Shown one piece after another: positions 1 to 8,133 of a stretch of DNA of 64,000 nucleotides (within the stretch, counting starts at the first letter, position 1; each line of letters begins with the position of its first letter). The notes under the pieces are model-generated. The model was given only the letters and a program-made list of their open reading frames with translations, was not told the origin of the DNA and ran no database searches. Both the position numbers and the translations under genes were made by a program. Origin of the DNA: Microbispora hainanensis (lineage in GTDB: Bacteria; Actinomycetota; Actinomycetes; Streptosporangiales; Streptosporangiaceae); the NCBI RefSeq assembly GCF_036186745.1, contig NZ_CP108086.1:248001-312000 (forward strand), written 5' to 3'.

Positions 1-528
1 CGCGCGCATGGCCGGCACACGGTAGACCGGTGACGGCGACGGAGTGGGCCGCGGCGTCGGACGAGGGCGCGGGGACGGCGCCGCCACGGGCGGCCGGGCC
101 ACGGCCACCACCCGGTGCGGAGCATGCCGGGGCGTCGGTGCGGGCTTCTCGGGAGCCGGTGGCGGAGGCTTCTGGGAGGGCGCGGGCGGCGGCACGGGCC
201 TGGGTGACGTGCAGCCGGGCCGTCCGATGCCGACCTCGGCGTGCAGGCCGATGAGCACGTCGACGTCGAGGCAGACACCGACCCGCAGGCCCGGTCCGTC
301 CGGATCGGGTGCCGTGAGGGACACATCGGCCGCTGCCCGCACCATCCCCCGGGCCACCGTGCCGCCCGCGCCCGTGTCCTGCCGCTCGGCCCGCACCTGC
401 TGCTCGGCCGCCGGGGCGGGAGCCGCCGCGGCCGGCACGGCGCAGGCCGGCACGGCACAGGCCAGCGCGGCGCAGGCGGAAACGGCCGCGACCGCGACGG
501 CCACGCGCGGGCCCGCCGTCCTGCCCAT
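1..528 (-). CDS. secreted proline-rich protein, 3' end beyond window
   Basis: The frame starts with ATG at 528 on the minus strand and stays open to the window edge, so the C-terminus is missing. The first ~40 residues look like a Sec signal peptide: a charged start (MGRTAG), then a long Ala/Val/Cys core ending in a string of Ala/Pro. The middle (about residues 75-105) has a small region with two Cys (GVCLDVDVLIG and GRPGC). After that the chain is a Pro-rich tail (repeated PxP, PRPRPTPRPTP), typical of a cell-wall-spanning linker. The start lies one base past the stop of the upstream DUF4239 gene, so the two are very likely co-transcribed. A 15-bp unit is repeated twice (431-460) in the signal peptide. 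Function unknown. Confidence 0.6.
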   Translation of the reverse strand, partial: MGRTAGPRVAVAVAAVSACAALACAVPACAVPAAAAPAPAAEQQVRAERQDTGAGGTVARGMVRAAADVSLTAPDPDGPGLRVGVCLDVDVLIGLHAEVGIGRPGCTSPRPVPPPAPSQKPPPPAPEKPAPTPRHAPHRVVAVARPPVAAPSPRPRPTPRPTPSPSPVYRVPAMRA

Positions 529-529
529 G

Positions 530-1297
530 TCAGTGGCCCTCGGGGATCCGCTGGAACTCGTGCAGGGCGCTCACGAACGCGTCGGGCTGCACCGCCAGGC
601 CGCCGCTGAAGGGGTGGGAGATGTTCCACGCGAGATAGACGCCGACGCCGAGCAGGACCGCCATCGTCAGCACCGGCACGAGCGTGAGCCCCCGGGGCCG
701 CGCCCCTGCCAGGAACGGGAAGACGATGACCAGGACGCCCGTGAGCACCGTCAGCAGCATGACGCCGGGGGGCGGCTCGGTGCCCGCGTCGGCGGCGCGC
801 TGCCGCCGGGCGGCGGACATGTCCGCCATCCGCTCCAGCACGGCGTCTCTGGCGTCGCGCGCCTCGTCGGTCGTGACCGGCAGTTCGGTCACGTGGGCGC
901 GTAACGCCTCCAGCCGCGCCGATCCCTCGCTGCCGAGATGTCCGGCCGCCATCTGGGGCCACTCGTCCTCGACGACGTATCTCGCGTACTCGCGGAGCCC
1001 CTCGCGCACCTGGGCGGCGTCGGGGGCCGGGAGCGGCGCGGCGGCCCAGTAGGCCTCCACGAGCGCGTGGGTCTCCGCGTAGGTGTTCTGCCGCGCGGAG
1101 TCGGCCGAGGTCCACGGCACGACGATCGCGATGGCGAACACGAGCAGGAACAGCGAGGAGAGCATCGACCCGGCGTGACCGGCGGACGCGCCGCCGGGAT
1201 CGCGGTCGTCGGTGCCCCGGCCCAGCGCGCGGAAGAGAAGGGCCGCCACGGCCACCAGCCCGACGGCCGCCGCGACCGCGAGTACGCCCAAGAGCAT
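530..1297 (-). CDS. DUF4239-type (bestrophin-like) membrane protein
   Basis: The protein has 255 residues. Two hydrophobic helices lie at the N-terminus (about 2-22 and 45-62) and two near the C-terminus (about 178-197 and 203-220), separated by a soluble helical region of ~110 residues containing RQNTYAETHALVEAYW. This two-plus-two layout with the central 'N-Y-A-x-E' stretch matches the DUF4239 family of putative channel-like membrane proteins, whose biochemical role is not established. The next gene downstream begins one base after the stop, so they form a pair. The start at 1297 faces the SDR gene at 1446 across a 148-bp divergent region. Confidence 0.7.
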   Translation of the reverse strand: MLLGVLAVAAAVGLVAVAALLFRALGRGTDDRDPGGASAGHAGSMLSSLFLLVFAIAIVVPWTSADSARQNTYAETHALVEAYWAAAPLPAPDAAQVREGLREYARYVVEDEWPQMAAGHLGSEGSARLEALRAHVTELPVTTDEARDARDAVLERMADMSAARRQRAADAGTEPPPGVMLLTVLTGVLVIVFPFLAGARPRGLTLVPVLTMAVLLGVGVYLAWNISHPFSGGLAVQPDAFVSALHEFQRIPEGH

Positions 1298-1445
1298 GAC
1301 ATCTCCACAGACACTTTGCCGATTACTTGTGGTGACATGACTATCACACGAAGTAATTATTGACCAGCCAAGACAGGCAAGTCACGGCGCGGCCTGCCCG
1401 GCCGGGCGGGAGAGGTCATGGCAGGATCGGCGCGGAGGTGATCGC

Positions 1446-2105
1446 ATGCGCGTGGTGATCGCGGGCGGACACGGGAAGATCGCCCTTCGGCTGGCGCGCC
1501 TGCTGAGCGGGCGGGGCGACGCGCCCGTGGGGCTGATCCGCAACCCGGACCAGGTCGCGGACGTGGAGGCGGCCGGCGCCGAGGCGGTGGTGTGCGACCT
1601 GGAGCGGACCACGCCGGAGAAGGTGGCCGAGATCCTGCTGGGGGCGGGAGCCGTCGTCTTCGCCGCCGGGGCGGGGCCCGGCAGCGGCGTCGCGCGCAAG
1701 TTCACCGTGGACCAGGGCGCCTCGGTGCTGCTCGCCGACGCGGCCGAACGGGCCGGGGTGTCCCGCTTCATCCAGATCTCCTCGATGGGCGCGGGATCGC
1801 CGCCCGCACCGGGGAGCGACGAGGTCTGGGCGGCCTACATCACCGCGAAGACGGCGGCGGAGGAGGACCTGCGCGCCCGCCCGCTCGACTGGACGATCCT
1901 GCGGCCCGGGCGGCTCACCGACGAGCCGGGCACCGGCCTGGTGACGCTCGCCGACCCGCCGCTTCCCCCCGGTTCGGTGCCGCGCGACGACGTGGCCGCC
2001 GTGATCGCCGCACTAATCGACACACCGGAGACGCGGCTTCGCGTCCTCGAACTCATCGGCGGAGGCGTGCCCATCGACGAGGCCATACGGCTCGTGCTGA
2101 TGTGA
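1446..2105 (+). CDS. atypical SDR, NAD(P)-binding (NmrA/YwnB-like) protein
   Basis: The protein has 219 residues and a Rossmann start, VVIAGGHGKIALRLARLL. The glycine motif GGHGKIA is the pattern of atypical short-chain dehydrogenases (SDR5/NmrA-like), which often lack the classical Tyr-Lys catalytic pair and may act as NAD(P)H sensors or quinone/flavin reductases. Further family marks are the strand ISSMGAGS (near residue 118), an ITAKTAAEEDLR helix (Lys in the usual SDR position) and DWTILRPGRLTDEPGTG. The ATG is preceded by GGAGGTG (1435-1441), a strong ribosome site. It seems monocistronic. The substrate cannot be told from sequence. Confidence 0.8.
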   Translation: MRVVIAGGHGKIALRLARLLSGRGDAPVGLIRNPDQVADVEAAGAEAVVCDLERTTPEKVAEILLGAGAVVFAAGAGPGSGVARKFTVDQGASVLLADAAERAGVSRFIQISSMGAGSPPAPGSDEVWAAYITAKTAAEEDLRARPLDWTILRPGRLTDEPGTGLVTLADPPLPPGSVPRDDVAAVIAALIDTPETRLRVLELIGGGVPIDEAIRLVLM

Positions 2106-2334
2106 CGACCGCACAGCGGCGTTTTCAGGACCGTTACCCAAACCGCCCCGAATAGCAAGAGGTACTAAATACCCAATTGGGCACTAGATCATCTCGTTAC
2201 GGAAAAATCCCGAATTTGTGGGGTTCATGCGGCTTGACGCGTTTTGCGGGGTGACGAAGACTTCCCTCGAACTTCGCGTGATCCACTCCGGGCCGGCCCC
2301 CCTCCCCGGAAGGCACGCCAGATGGAGGAACTCG

Positions 2335-5070
2335 ATGAGTAGCTCTCCCCGGAGAGCGCGTCGCTATGCCGCCGCGCTCGCACTCCCCCTGGCGATCACT
2401 CTGAACGCCCTCCCGGCGCTCGCCGATCCTTCCCCGGATCCGGTCCCGCCGGACCGGGCCTCCAGCACCGCGCAGAACGGCGTAGCGCTCATGCGCGTCG
2501 TCGTCGCCGACCAGGCGGGCGTGGACAAGCTGGTCGCCATGGGCGTCGACCTGGCCGAATACACCAAGCCCGTCGACGGCGGCATCGAGGTGCACGCCGT
2601 GCTCAGCCCCGACGAGGCGCGGAGCCTGCGCGACCAGGGCTTCGACGTCCGCGACGCCATCTCCGACCAGAGCGACTACGCCGCGAACCTGGCAGAACGG
2701 CGGCAGGCTCTCGCCGTCGCATCGGCCGACGCGGCCGAGACCGACACACTGACCCCGCTGCGCGCCGAGTGGTTCACCAGCCTCGACAACCAGCGCTTCC
2801 TGTCGGTGGAAGTGAAGACGAGCGCGACCGACGCCCAGACCGTGCTCACCGCCACCTGGGACAGCGGCCCCGGCACGGCCCCCGACTCCGGCGGCTCGAC
2901 GACGATGTCCCGCTTCACCGACGCGGGCCAGTACATGTACCACCGGTTCAACTCGCCGCTGCCGATCACGGAGACCCCCACCCAGGTCACGATCACCAGC
3001 AGCCGGGGCGGCACGGTCACCGTGCCGGTGACCAAGTGGCTGGGCGAGCCGCGCAAGGCGCCGGGCAAGCACTACGTGCAGGACTTCGTCGACCACTACA
3101 TGGACCCCACCGAGGTCACCGGCCGGATCGTGGCGCTGGCCAAGCAGTTCCCGAACATCTCGGAGATCATCGACCTCCCGTACAAGACGAACGGCTACCG
3201 CCGCCAGGCGCAGGCGCAGTTCGGCAGCGGCTCGGGGAGCGCGCTGGCGAGCACGTTCTACGTGACGTCCAAGGCGTACGGCAGCGAGGGCGGCAACGAC
3301 GTCAGCGTCGCGCTGGCGAACCCCGGCACCGCCTCGGCCCCGCTCTCGGTCACCGTCAACGGCAAGGACGTCGTGGTCAACCTGGCGACGGACGCCTCCG
3401 GCTCGGTCACCAGCACGGCCTCCGAGGTGGTCGCCGCGCTGAACGGCGACCCCGCGGCCTCGGCGCTGCTGACCGCCGCCCTCTATCGCACCAGCCCGGG
3501 CACCGGCGTGGTGGCCGCGGCCGCGGCGACGAAGCTGACCGACGGCCTGAAGGCGCCGGCGACCGTCTCGCGCCAGCCGTTCCAGATGAAGGCGCTGCGC
3601 ATCGGCAAGAGCCGGGACGGCTCGAAGACCGGGGTGTTCCTCTACTGCCAGGAGCACGCCCGCGAGTGGGTGACCCCGCTGACCTGTGTGGAGACCGCCG
3701 AGCGGCTGCTGCGCAACTACGCGCTCGACGCGGACACCAAGAAGCTGGTGAACAACCTCGACATCTTCATCGTGCCGACGATCAACCCCGACGGCGCGCA
3801 CTACTCGATGTACGACTACAACATGCAGCGCAAGAACATGGTGAACTACTGCGCTGCCGACGGGTCGGACCCGGCGCGCCGCAACTCCTGGGGCGTCGAC
3901 CTCAACCGCAACTTCTCGGTGGGCAGCGCTTTCGACGGCTACGTCGGCGGTTCGACCACCTGCACCGGTGAGACCTACTCCGGGCCGTCCGAGCTGTCGG
4001 AGCCGGAGACCCGCAACGAGGTCTGGCTGACGGAGCAGTACCCGAACATCAAGTTCGCGATGAACACCCACTCCTACGGCGGCTACTTCATGTGGCCTCC
4101 GGGGGCGTACAAGAGCGCCGGGCGCGAGACGCTGCCGCGGCCGGACCTGGGCACCGAGGAGTACTTCTGGAACGCCTCCGCCCACATCCTGTCGGCCGTG
4201 CAGGGCTGGCGCGGCACGGCCATCTGGCCGGGGCGCACCGGTCCGGTGATCGACGTGCTCTACTCGGCGGCCGGCAACAGCGCCGACGAGTTCTGGTACA
4301 ACAAGGGCATCATCGGCTGGGACTTCGAGGTCGGCGCGGACGTCTACGACCCGGCGACCAACAGGTACACCTCGGTCGGCTTCCAGCCTCCGTTCGAGGA
4401 GGGCCACGAGGAGGCGATGGAGTTCTCCAACGGCCAGATCGGCATCCTCGAAGTCGCCCAGGCGTACGAGAAGGACAAGCAGAAGCCCGAGTCGAAGCTC
4501 GTGGTGACCGACAGGACCGACACCTCGGCCACGTTCACCTTCACCGTGGACGAGCCGGCGAACGTCTACTACACCCTCGACGGCAGCCGGCCGACGCTGA
4601 GCTCGCCCAAGCTGACCTCGTCGGGCATGCGCGAGGGCGCCGCGAAGATCACTGTCGACAAGACGACAGAGGTGCACTGGTTCGCCATGGACCTCGCGGG
4701 CAACATCGAGAAGAACTACAAGCCGGACGGCAACGGCAAGAACTACAACAAGGAGACCGTCACCGTCGACAAGGCGCCGGTGGTGCCGCTGACCGTGACC
4801 GCCTCGTCCCGTTGCACGGGCAGCTCGGCGTACGTCGCCGCGACGGCCGTCAACGCCGGTGACGGGCCGGCGACGGTGGAGCTGACCACCCCGTACGGTT
4901 CCAAGACGGTGGCCGACGTGGCCCCGGGCAAGCAGGCCTACCAGTCCTTCAACACCCGGGCCGGGAGCATCGACGCCGGCACGGTCACCGTGAAGGCGAC
5001 CGCCACGATCGACGGCAAGCAGGTCACCTCGTCCTACGACGCCGCCTACAGCGCGGCCGACTGCCACTGA
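2335..5070 (+). CDS. secreted M14 zinc carboxypeptidase
   Basis: The 911-residue frame starts at ATG 2335, chosen over the in-frame ATG at 2218 because GGAGGAA (2324-2330) lies directly before it and a signal peptide follows (MSSSPRRARRY, hydrophobic core, ALPALADP). A propeptide-like region precedes the M14 fold. Zinc ligands are visible as H441-x2-E444 (in QEHAREW) and H579 (in NTHSYGG); the catalytic Glu is E665 in DFEVG. Substrate-site residues sit in DLNRNFSVG. Two additions stand out: an insertion of ~110 residues (about 300-415) splitting the catalytic domain between KTNGYRRQAQ and MKALRIGKS, and a C-terminal chitobiase-C-like module (YYTLDGSRPTLSSP). It should remove C-terminal residues from extracellular peptides. 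Confidence 0.9.
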   Translation: MSSSPRRARRYAAALALPLAITLNALPALADPSPDPVPPDRASSTAQNGVALMRVVVADQAGVDKLVAMGVDLAEYTKPVDGGIEVHAVLSPDEARSLRDQGFDVRDAISDQSDYAANLAERRQALAVASADAAETDTLTPLRAEWFTSLDNQRFLSVEVKTSATDAQTVLTATWDSGPGTAPDSGGSTTMSRFTDAGQYMYHRFNSPLPITETPTQVTITSSRGGTVTVPVTKWLGEPRKAPGKHYVQDFVDHYMDPTEVTGRIVALAKQFPNISEIIDLPYKTNGYRRQAQAQFGSGSGSALASTFYVTSKAYGSEGGNDVSVALANPGTASAPLSVTVNGKDVVVNLATDASGSVTSTASEVVAALNGDPAASALLTAALYRTSPGTGVVAAAAATKLTDGLKAPATVSRQPFQMKALRIGKSRDGSKTGVFLYCQEHAREWVTPLTCVETAERLLRNYALDADTKKLVNNLDIFIVPTINPDGAHYSMYDYNMQRKNMVNYCAADGSDPARRNSWGVDLNRNFSVGSAFDGYVGGSTTCTGETYSGPSELSEPETRNEVWLTEQYPNIKFAMNTHSYGGYFMWPPGAYKSAGRETLPRPDLGTEEYFWNASAHILSAVQGWRGTAIWPGRTGPVIDVLYSAAGNSADEFWYNKGIIGWDFEVGADVYDPATNRYTSVGFQPPFEEGHEEAMEFSNGQIGILEVAQAYEKDKQKPESKLVVTDRTDTSATFTFTVDEPANVYYTLDGSRPTLSSPKLTSSGMREGAAKITVDKTTEVHWFAMDLAGNIEKNYKPDGNGKNYNKETVTVDKAPVVPLTVTASSRCTGSSAYVAATAVNAGDGPATVELTTPYGSKTVADVAPGKQAYQSFNTRAGSIDAGTVTVKATATIDGKQVTSSYDAAYSAADCH

Positions 5071-5098
5071 GCCGCTGACACCGCTGTAGCACAGACCC

Positions 5099-5126
5099 GG
5101 GGCCGGCCGCCCATCCGGCCGGCCCC
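5099..5126 (+). terminator. GC-rich hairpin after the carboxypeptidase gene
   Basis: A perfect 10-bp stem (GGGGCCGGCC at 5099-5108 pairing with GGCCGGCCCC at 5117-5126) with an 8-nt loop lies 29 nt after the peptidase stop. Position and shape fit a GC-rich actinobacterial terminator or attenuator ahead of the small secreted-protein gene at 5152; no T-run follows. Confidence 0.6.
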
Positions 5127-5151
5127 GCCCCCCATAAATGGAGCGATCCGC

Positions 5152-5787
5152 ATGAGAATCACCAGGACCACACAGATAATCGCCGCCTCCGTGCTCGGCC
5201 TGGCCCTCGCCGCCGCGGCCACCCCCGCGCTGGCCGACGACGACCCCGCCGGCACCGGCGGCATCGACGTGTCGGTGAACATCCAGCCGACCACCACCCC
5301 CGGCCAGCTGTCGATGACGGTGGCCGACAACACGGGGGTGTCGCTGGAGGAGAACGGCTCGGACGCCACCGCCCGCCAGTTCACCGGCACCCTGCCGACG
5401 GTCACCGTGACCGACACCCGCACCCCCGAGGAGATCCCCGACGGTGAGTACTGGGCGGTCGTGGGCCAGGCCAGCGAGTTCGTCGCGACCGACGACCCGA
5501 GCAAGACCATCGGCCCGGAATACCTGGGCTGGCGGCCCCACCTGCTGAGCGACTCCTCCACCGGCTCGGTGGCGGCCGGTGAGCCGGTCTCCAGCGCCAT
5601 CTCCGACGGCACCGGCGCTCCCACGGTCGGTCTGCAGGGGCAGGAGCTGCTGGTCTCCACCGCCAACTCCGCCGACGAGATCGGCACTTCGGAGGTCAAC
5701 GCCGATCTGGCCCTGCGCACCCCGGTCGACGTCGCCGCCGGCGAATACCACTCCACCATCACGCTGTCGCTGTTCAACCAGTCCTGA
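5152..5787 (+). CDS. small secreted beta-rich protein, function unknown
   Basis: The protein has 211 residues. The N-terminus is a clear Sec signal (MRITRTTQIIAASVLGLALA, then AAAATPALADDD). The mature part is rich in Thr, Ser, Gly and Asp, has no Cys, and alternates in a way that suggests beta-sandwich structure; WAVVGQASEF and LGWRPHLL are the more conserved-looking stretches. It ends EYHSTITLSLFNQS, a typical last beta-strand, so the frame seems complete. The architecture resembles the surface/secreted WxL-like proteins of actinobacteria, but I see no diagnostic repeat, so I leave it as unknown. It follows the carboxypeptidase after a hairpin and could be expressed with it by read-through. 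Confidence 0.7.
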   Translation: MRITRTTQIIAASVLGLALAAAATPALADDDPAGTGGIDVSVNIQPTTTPGQLSMTVADNTGVSLEENGSDATARQFTGTLPTVTVTDTRTPEEIPDGEYWAVVGQASEFVATDDPSKTIGPEYLGWRPHLLSDSSTGSVAAGEPVSSAISDGTGAPTVGLQGQELLVSTANSADEIGTSEVNADLALRTPVDVAAGEYHSTITLSLFNQS

Positions 5788-5859
5788 CCGGGCGGGTCCG
5801 CACCAGTCCCGTCCAGGACGATGTGACGCAGGGTTAGGAAATCCTGACGTAGCGGATTG

Positions 5860-5875
5860 TTGACCGGGCGGTCAA
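5860..5875. promoter_or_regulatory. 16-bp palindrome upstream of SPW gene
   Basis: TTGACCGGGCGGTCAA is two 6-bp arms (TTGACC/GGTCAA) around a GGGC centre, 50 bp before the SPW-repeat gene. It has the look of a TetR-family operator. No TetR gene is in the window, so the cognate regulator is unknown. Confidence 0.4.
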
Positions 5876-5925
5876 TCAGGCAGACCGTCAGATAACAGGT
5901 CACCTCTCCCCGTACGGAGGCACGG

Positions 5926-6270
5926 ATGGATCTCACGAGATCGTTGTCCGACGTCGTCGCCCTCGTCGCCGGGCTGGTCGCGGTGCTCGCACCGTTCTTC
6001 TGGGCCGACGCCCAGGCGGCCACGCAACCACTGCTCATCCTCGGCGCCCTGCTCGTCGTCTCCGCCCTGTGGTCCATCCTGGGCGCGGGCGGCGCCAGCT
6101 CCTGGGTGACCGCGGCGTTCGGCGCTCTGCTGCTCGTCTCCCCCTGGGCGTTCGGCTTCGACGGCGACTCCGCCTCTGCGTGGACCGCCTGGATCACCGG
6201 CGGCGTCACCGTCATCGTCGGTCTGCTGACCGTCCTGCAGGTGCGCGGCCGCACGACCGTCGCCGCCTGA
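5926..6270 (+). CDS. SPW-repeat membrane protein
   Basis: The protein has 114 residues and is nearly all membrane: four hydrophobic helices (about 8-28, 34-52, 58-78, 88-106) with short loops. The third helix carries the SPW signature (LLLVSPWAFGF, near residue 70), and the first repeat has the degenerate equivalent APFFWA. Two SPW repeats of ~50 residues are the usual layout of this small family of bacterial and archaeal membrane proteins of unknown function. Ribosome site GTACGGAGG lies just before the ATG. It is flanked by a palindrome (5860-5875) upstream and a strong terminator downstream, so it is a single-gene unit. Confidence 0.85.
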   Translation: MDLTRSLSDVVALVAGLVAVLAPFFWADAQAATQPLLILGALLVVSALWSILGAGGASSWVTAAFGALLLVSPWAFGFDGDSASAWTAWITGGVTVIVGLLTVLQVRGRTTVAA

Positions 6271-6293
6271 CTCCCCTACCGCCCCACCCACGC

Positions 6294-6344
6294 GTACGGC
6301 CCCGCCGCCCGTCGTCCCCCCGGCGACAGGCGGCGGGGCCGTAC
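6294..6344 (+). terminator. 16-bp-stem terminator after SPW gene
   Basis: GTACGGCCCCGCCGCC (6294-6309) pairs perfectly with GGCGGCGGGGCCGTAC (6329-6344) around a 19-nt loop, 24 nt after the SPW stop, followed by GTCTTT. This is the strongest hairpin I found in the window and marks the end of the first gene block. Confidence 0.8.
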
Positions 6345-6526
6345 GTCTTTGCGTCCCTCCGGCTCGCACGGCCGGCACGGGGACGGCGTGCGACAGGGCG
6401 GCGGCGGTGCGACGACAGGGGATGGCGGAGACAGGGGGCCTCACCTGCGCGGGGACCAGAGTCGCGCTTATCACTCCACAGGCGGCATGTCGCCCCTTGA
6501 CTTTGGCGCGATCTCCACTCAGTCTG

Positions 6527-6535
6527 TTGCGCATA
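6527..6535. promoter_or_regulatory. TTGCGCATA motif, candidate IclR site
   Basis: The nonamer TTGCGCATA lies 41 bp before the Rieske ferredoxin start and occurs again at 8969-8977 in the IclR-betA divergent region. Sharing between two promoters around one IclR gene suggests an operator core. Confidence 0.35.
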
Positions 6536-6575
6536 GCGCTTCCTGTTCCACCTTACGAAACTGGGAAACCCTCGC

Positions 6576-6923
6576 ATGATTCCTGCGTGCCCCCTCGCCG
6601 CCCTGCCCAGGGGTGAGGCCCTCCGAATCGAGACAGATCCCCCGATCGCCGTCTTCCACACAGAGGACGGTGAACTGTACGCGGTGGACGACACCTGTAC
6701 GCACCAGGACGCGTCGCTCGCGGACGGGTGGCTGGAAGGGTGCGAGGTGGAGTGCCCCCTGCACGCGTCGCGCTTCGACCTGCGCACGGGCCAGGTGGAC
6801 GCTCCTCCCGCGAAGCTGCCGGTGCGCACCCACCAGGTGGTGGTCCAGGACGAGACCGTCTACGTCGTGCCGTCGGACCTGCCGCCGAACCTGCCGCCCG
6901 GCGTCCGCACCGGTTCGGCCTGA
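6576..6923 (+). CDS. Rieske-type ferredoxin of a non-heme iron oxygenase
   Basis: The protein has 115 residues. Both halves of a [2Fe-2S] Rieske site are present: C-x-H in DTCTHQDASL (near residue 36) and C-x2-H in ECPLHASRFDL (near residue 56), about 17 residues apart. This is the length and spacing of ferredoxin components of ring-hydroxylating or N-demethylating Rieske oxygenases. It is followed after 37 nt by its likely electron donor, an FAD ferredoxin reductase. No oxygenase alpha subunit is in the window, so the terminal oxygenase must be elsewhere. The nearby BetA/BetB genes suggest a choline/betaine context, but the substrate is not shown by the sequence. Confidence 0.9.
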   Translation: MIPACPLAALPRGEALRIETDPPIAVFHTEDGELYAVDDTCTHQDASLADGWLEGCEVECPLHASRFDLRTGQVDAPPAKLPVRTHQVVVQDETVYVVPSDLPPNLPPGVRTGSA

Positions 6924-6926
6924 GAC

Positions 6927-6966
6927 GCCGTGAGGGTGTCGTGAAAGCCGTGAGGATGTCGTGAAA
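6927..6966 (+). repeat. 20-bp tandem duplication at the reductase start
   Basis: Two adjacent 20-bp copies (6927-6946 and 6947-6966, one mismatch) each carry the ribosome-site/GTG start of the reductase. The first copy opens a 7-codon frame (GTG at 6941) whose TGA (6962-6964) overlaps the real GTG start at 6961. Confidence 0.8.
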
Positions 6967-8127
6967 TCGGTCGCTGTCGTCGGCGCGTCGCTCGCCGGGC
7001 TGTCGGCGGCCCGCGCGCTGCGCGCCCAGGGCTTCGACGGGCGCCTGACGATCGTCGGGGCCGAGCCGCACCGCCCCTACGACCGTCCCCCGCTGTCCAA
7101 GGAGTTCCTCACCGGGCAGATGACGACGGCCGATCTCGCTCTGGAGGGCGACGACGAGGACCTCGGCGCCGAGTGGCGGCTGGGCGTCGCCGCCACCGGC
7201 CTCGACCGGGGGCGGTCGCTGCGCGTCGCGCTCGCCGACGGCTCCGCGGTCGAGGCCGACGGCGTGGTCATCGCCACCGGCGCGGTCGCCCGCACCCTCG
7301 GGGGTGGTCTCGCCGGCGTGCACACGCTGCGCACGATCGACGACGCGGCGGCCCTGCGGGCCGACCTCGGCGCCGCCCGGCGGCTCGTGGTGATCGGGGC
7401 CGGGTTCATCGGCGCGGAGGTCGCCTGCGTCGCCCGCACGCTCGGCCTCGACGTGACGATCGTCGAGGCCGCGCCCGCGCCGTTCGCCCGCGCGCTCGGG
7501 CCCGAGATGGGCACCGCGCTCGCCGGGCTGCACGAGGACAACGGCGTGCGCCTCATCTGCGGCGCCGCCGTACGCGGCCTGACGGGCGAGGGCCGCGTCG
7601 ACGGCGTGCTGCTCGACGACGGACGCCGCCTGGACGCCGACGTGGTGCTCGTCGGCATCGGCGCGCGGCCGGTCGTGGAGTGGCTCGACGGCAGCGGGGT
7701 GCTGCTCGGCGACGGCGTCGTCTGCGACGCGGGCGGCGCGACGAACGTGCCGGGAGTCGTCGCGGTCGGCGACTGCGCCGCCTGGTTCGACCCCGCTCTC
7801 GACGCCCACCTGCGCGTGGAGCACTGGACCGGCGCCGCCCGGCGTCCCGCCACTGCCGCGCGGACGCTGCTGTCCGGCGGCGCGGCCGTGCCGGACACGC
7901 TCGCGCCGCCCTACCTGTGGTCCGACCAGTACGGCATGCGCGTGCAGTTCGCCGGGCACACGCTGCCGGGAGACGAGGTGAGCGTCGAGGAGGGCGACCT
8001 CGCGTCCCGCCGTTTCCTGGCCGTCTACCGGCGGGAGGGCCGCACGGTCGCGGTGCTCGGGGTCGACCAGCCGCGCTCGTTCACCCGGTGGCGACGCCGC
8101 GTGAACGAGCCCGCCGGGGCGCGATGA
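6961..8127 (+). CDS. FAD-dependent ferredoxin reductase
   Basis: The protein has 388 residues starting with GTG. It shows the two-dinucleotide-fold layout of Rieske-oxygenase ferredoxin reductases: an FAD site at the N-terminus (VAVVGASLAGLSAARAL), the PYDRPPLSKEFL stretch typical of this family, an NAD(P)H-binding fold near residue 140 (LVVIGAGFIGAEVACVA), and a second FAD motif, TNVPGVVAVGDCAAW, near residue 265. It would pass electrons from NAD(P)H to the Rieske ferredoxin encoded just upstream. The end lies 6 bp from the convergent IclR gene. Confidence 0.9.
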   Translation: MKSVAVVGASLAGLSAARALRAQGFDGRLTIVGAEPHRPYDRPPLSKEFLTGQMTTADLALEGDDEDLGAEWRLGVAATGLDRGRSLRVALADGSAVEADGVVIATGAVARTLGGGLAGVHTLRTIDDAAALRADLGAARRLVVIGAGFIGAEVACVARTLGLDVTIVEAAPAPFARALGPEMGTALAGLHEDNGVRLICGAAVRGLTGEGRVDGVLLDDGRRLDADVVLVGIGARPVVEWLDGSGVLLGDGVVCDAGGATNVPGVVAVGDCAAWFDPALDAHLRVEHWTGAARRPATAARTLLSGGAAVPDTLAPPYLWSDQYGMRVQFAGHTLPGDEVSVEEGDLASRRFLAVYRREGRTVAVLGVDQPRSFTRWRRRVNEPAGAR

Positions 8128-8133
8128 GCGCCG

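Larger units (their letters stand above)
6271..6575. other. 305-bp intergenic stretch
   Basis: No gene is recognised here. It holds the terminator at 6294-6344 and, further right, the promoter side of the Rieske ferredoxin gene, including TTGACT at 6497-6502 (possible -35) and the TTGCGCATA motif at 6527-6535 that recurs next to betA. Confidence 0.6.

Noticed and set aside
2172..2181. CCCAATTGGG palindrome upstream of the carboxypeptidase
   Set aside because: It is only 10 bp, expected by chance at this scale, and has no partner site or adjacent regulator gene.
2197..5751. 1184-codon open frame on the minus strand opposite the carboxypeptidase
   Set aside because: Its Val/Arg/Gly/His-rich composition is the mirror of a high-GC gene; it has no domain, ribosome site or conserved motif, while the plus strand has a complete M14 enzyme.
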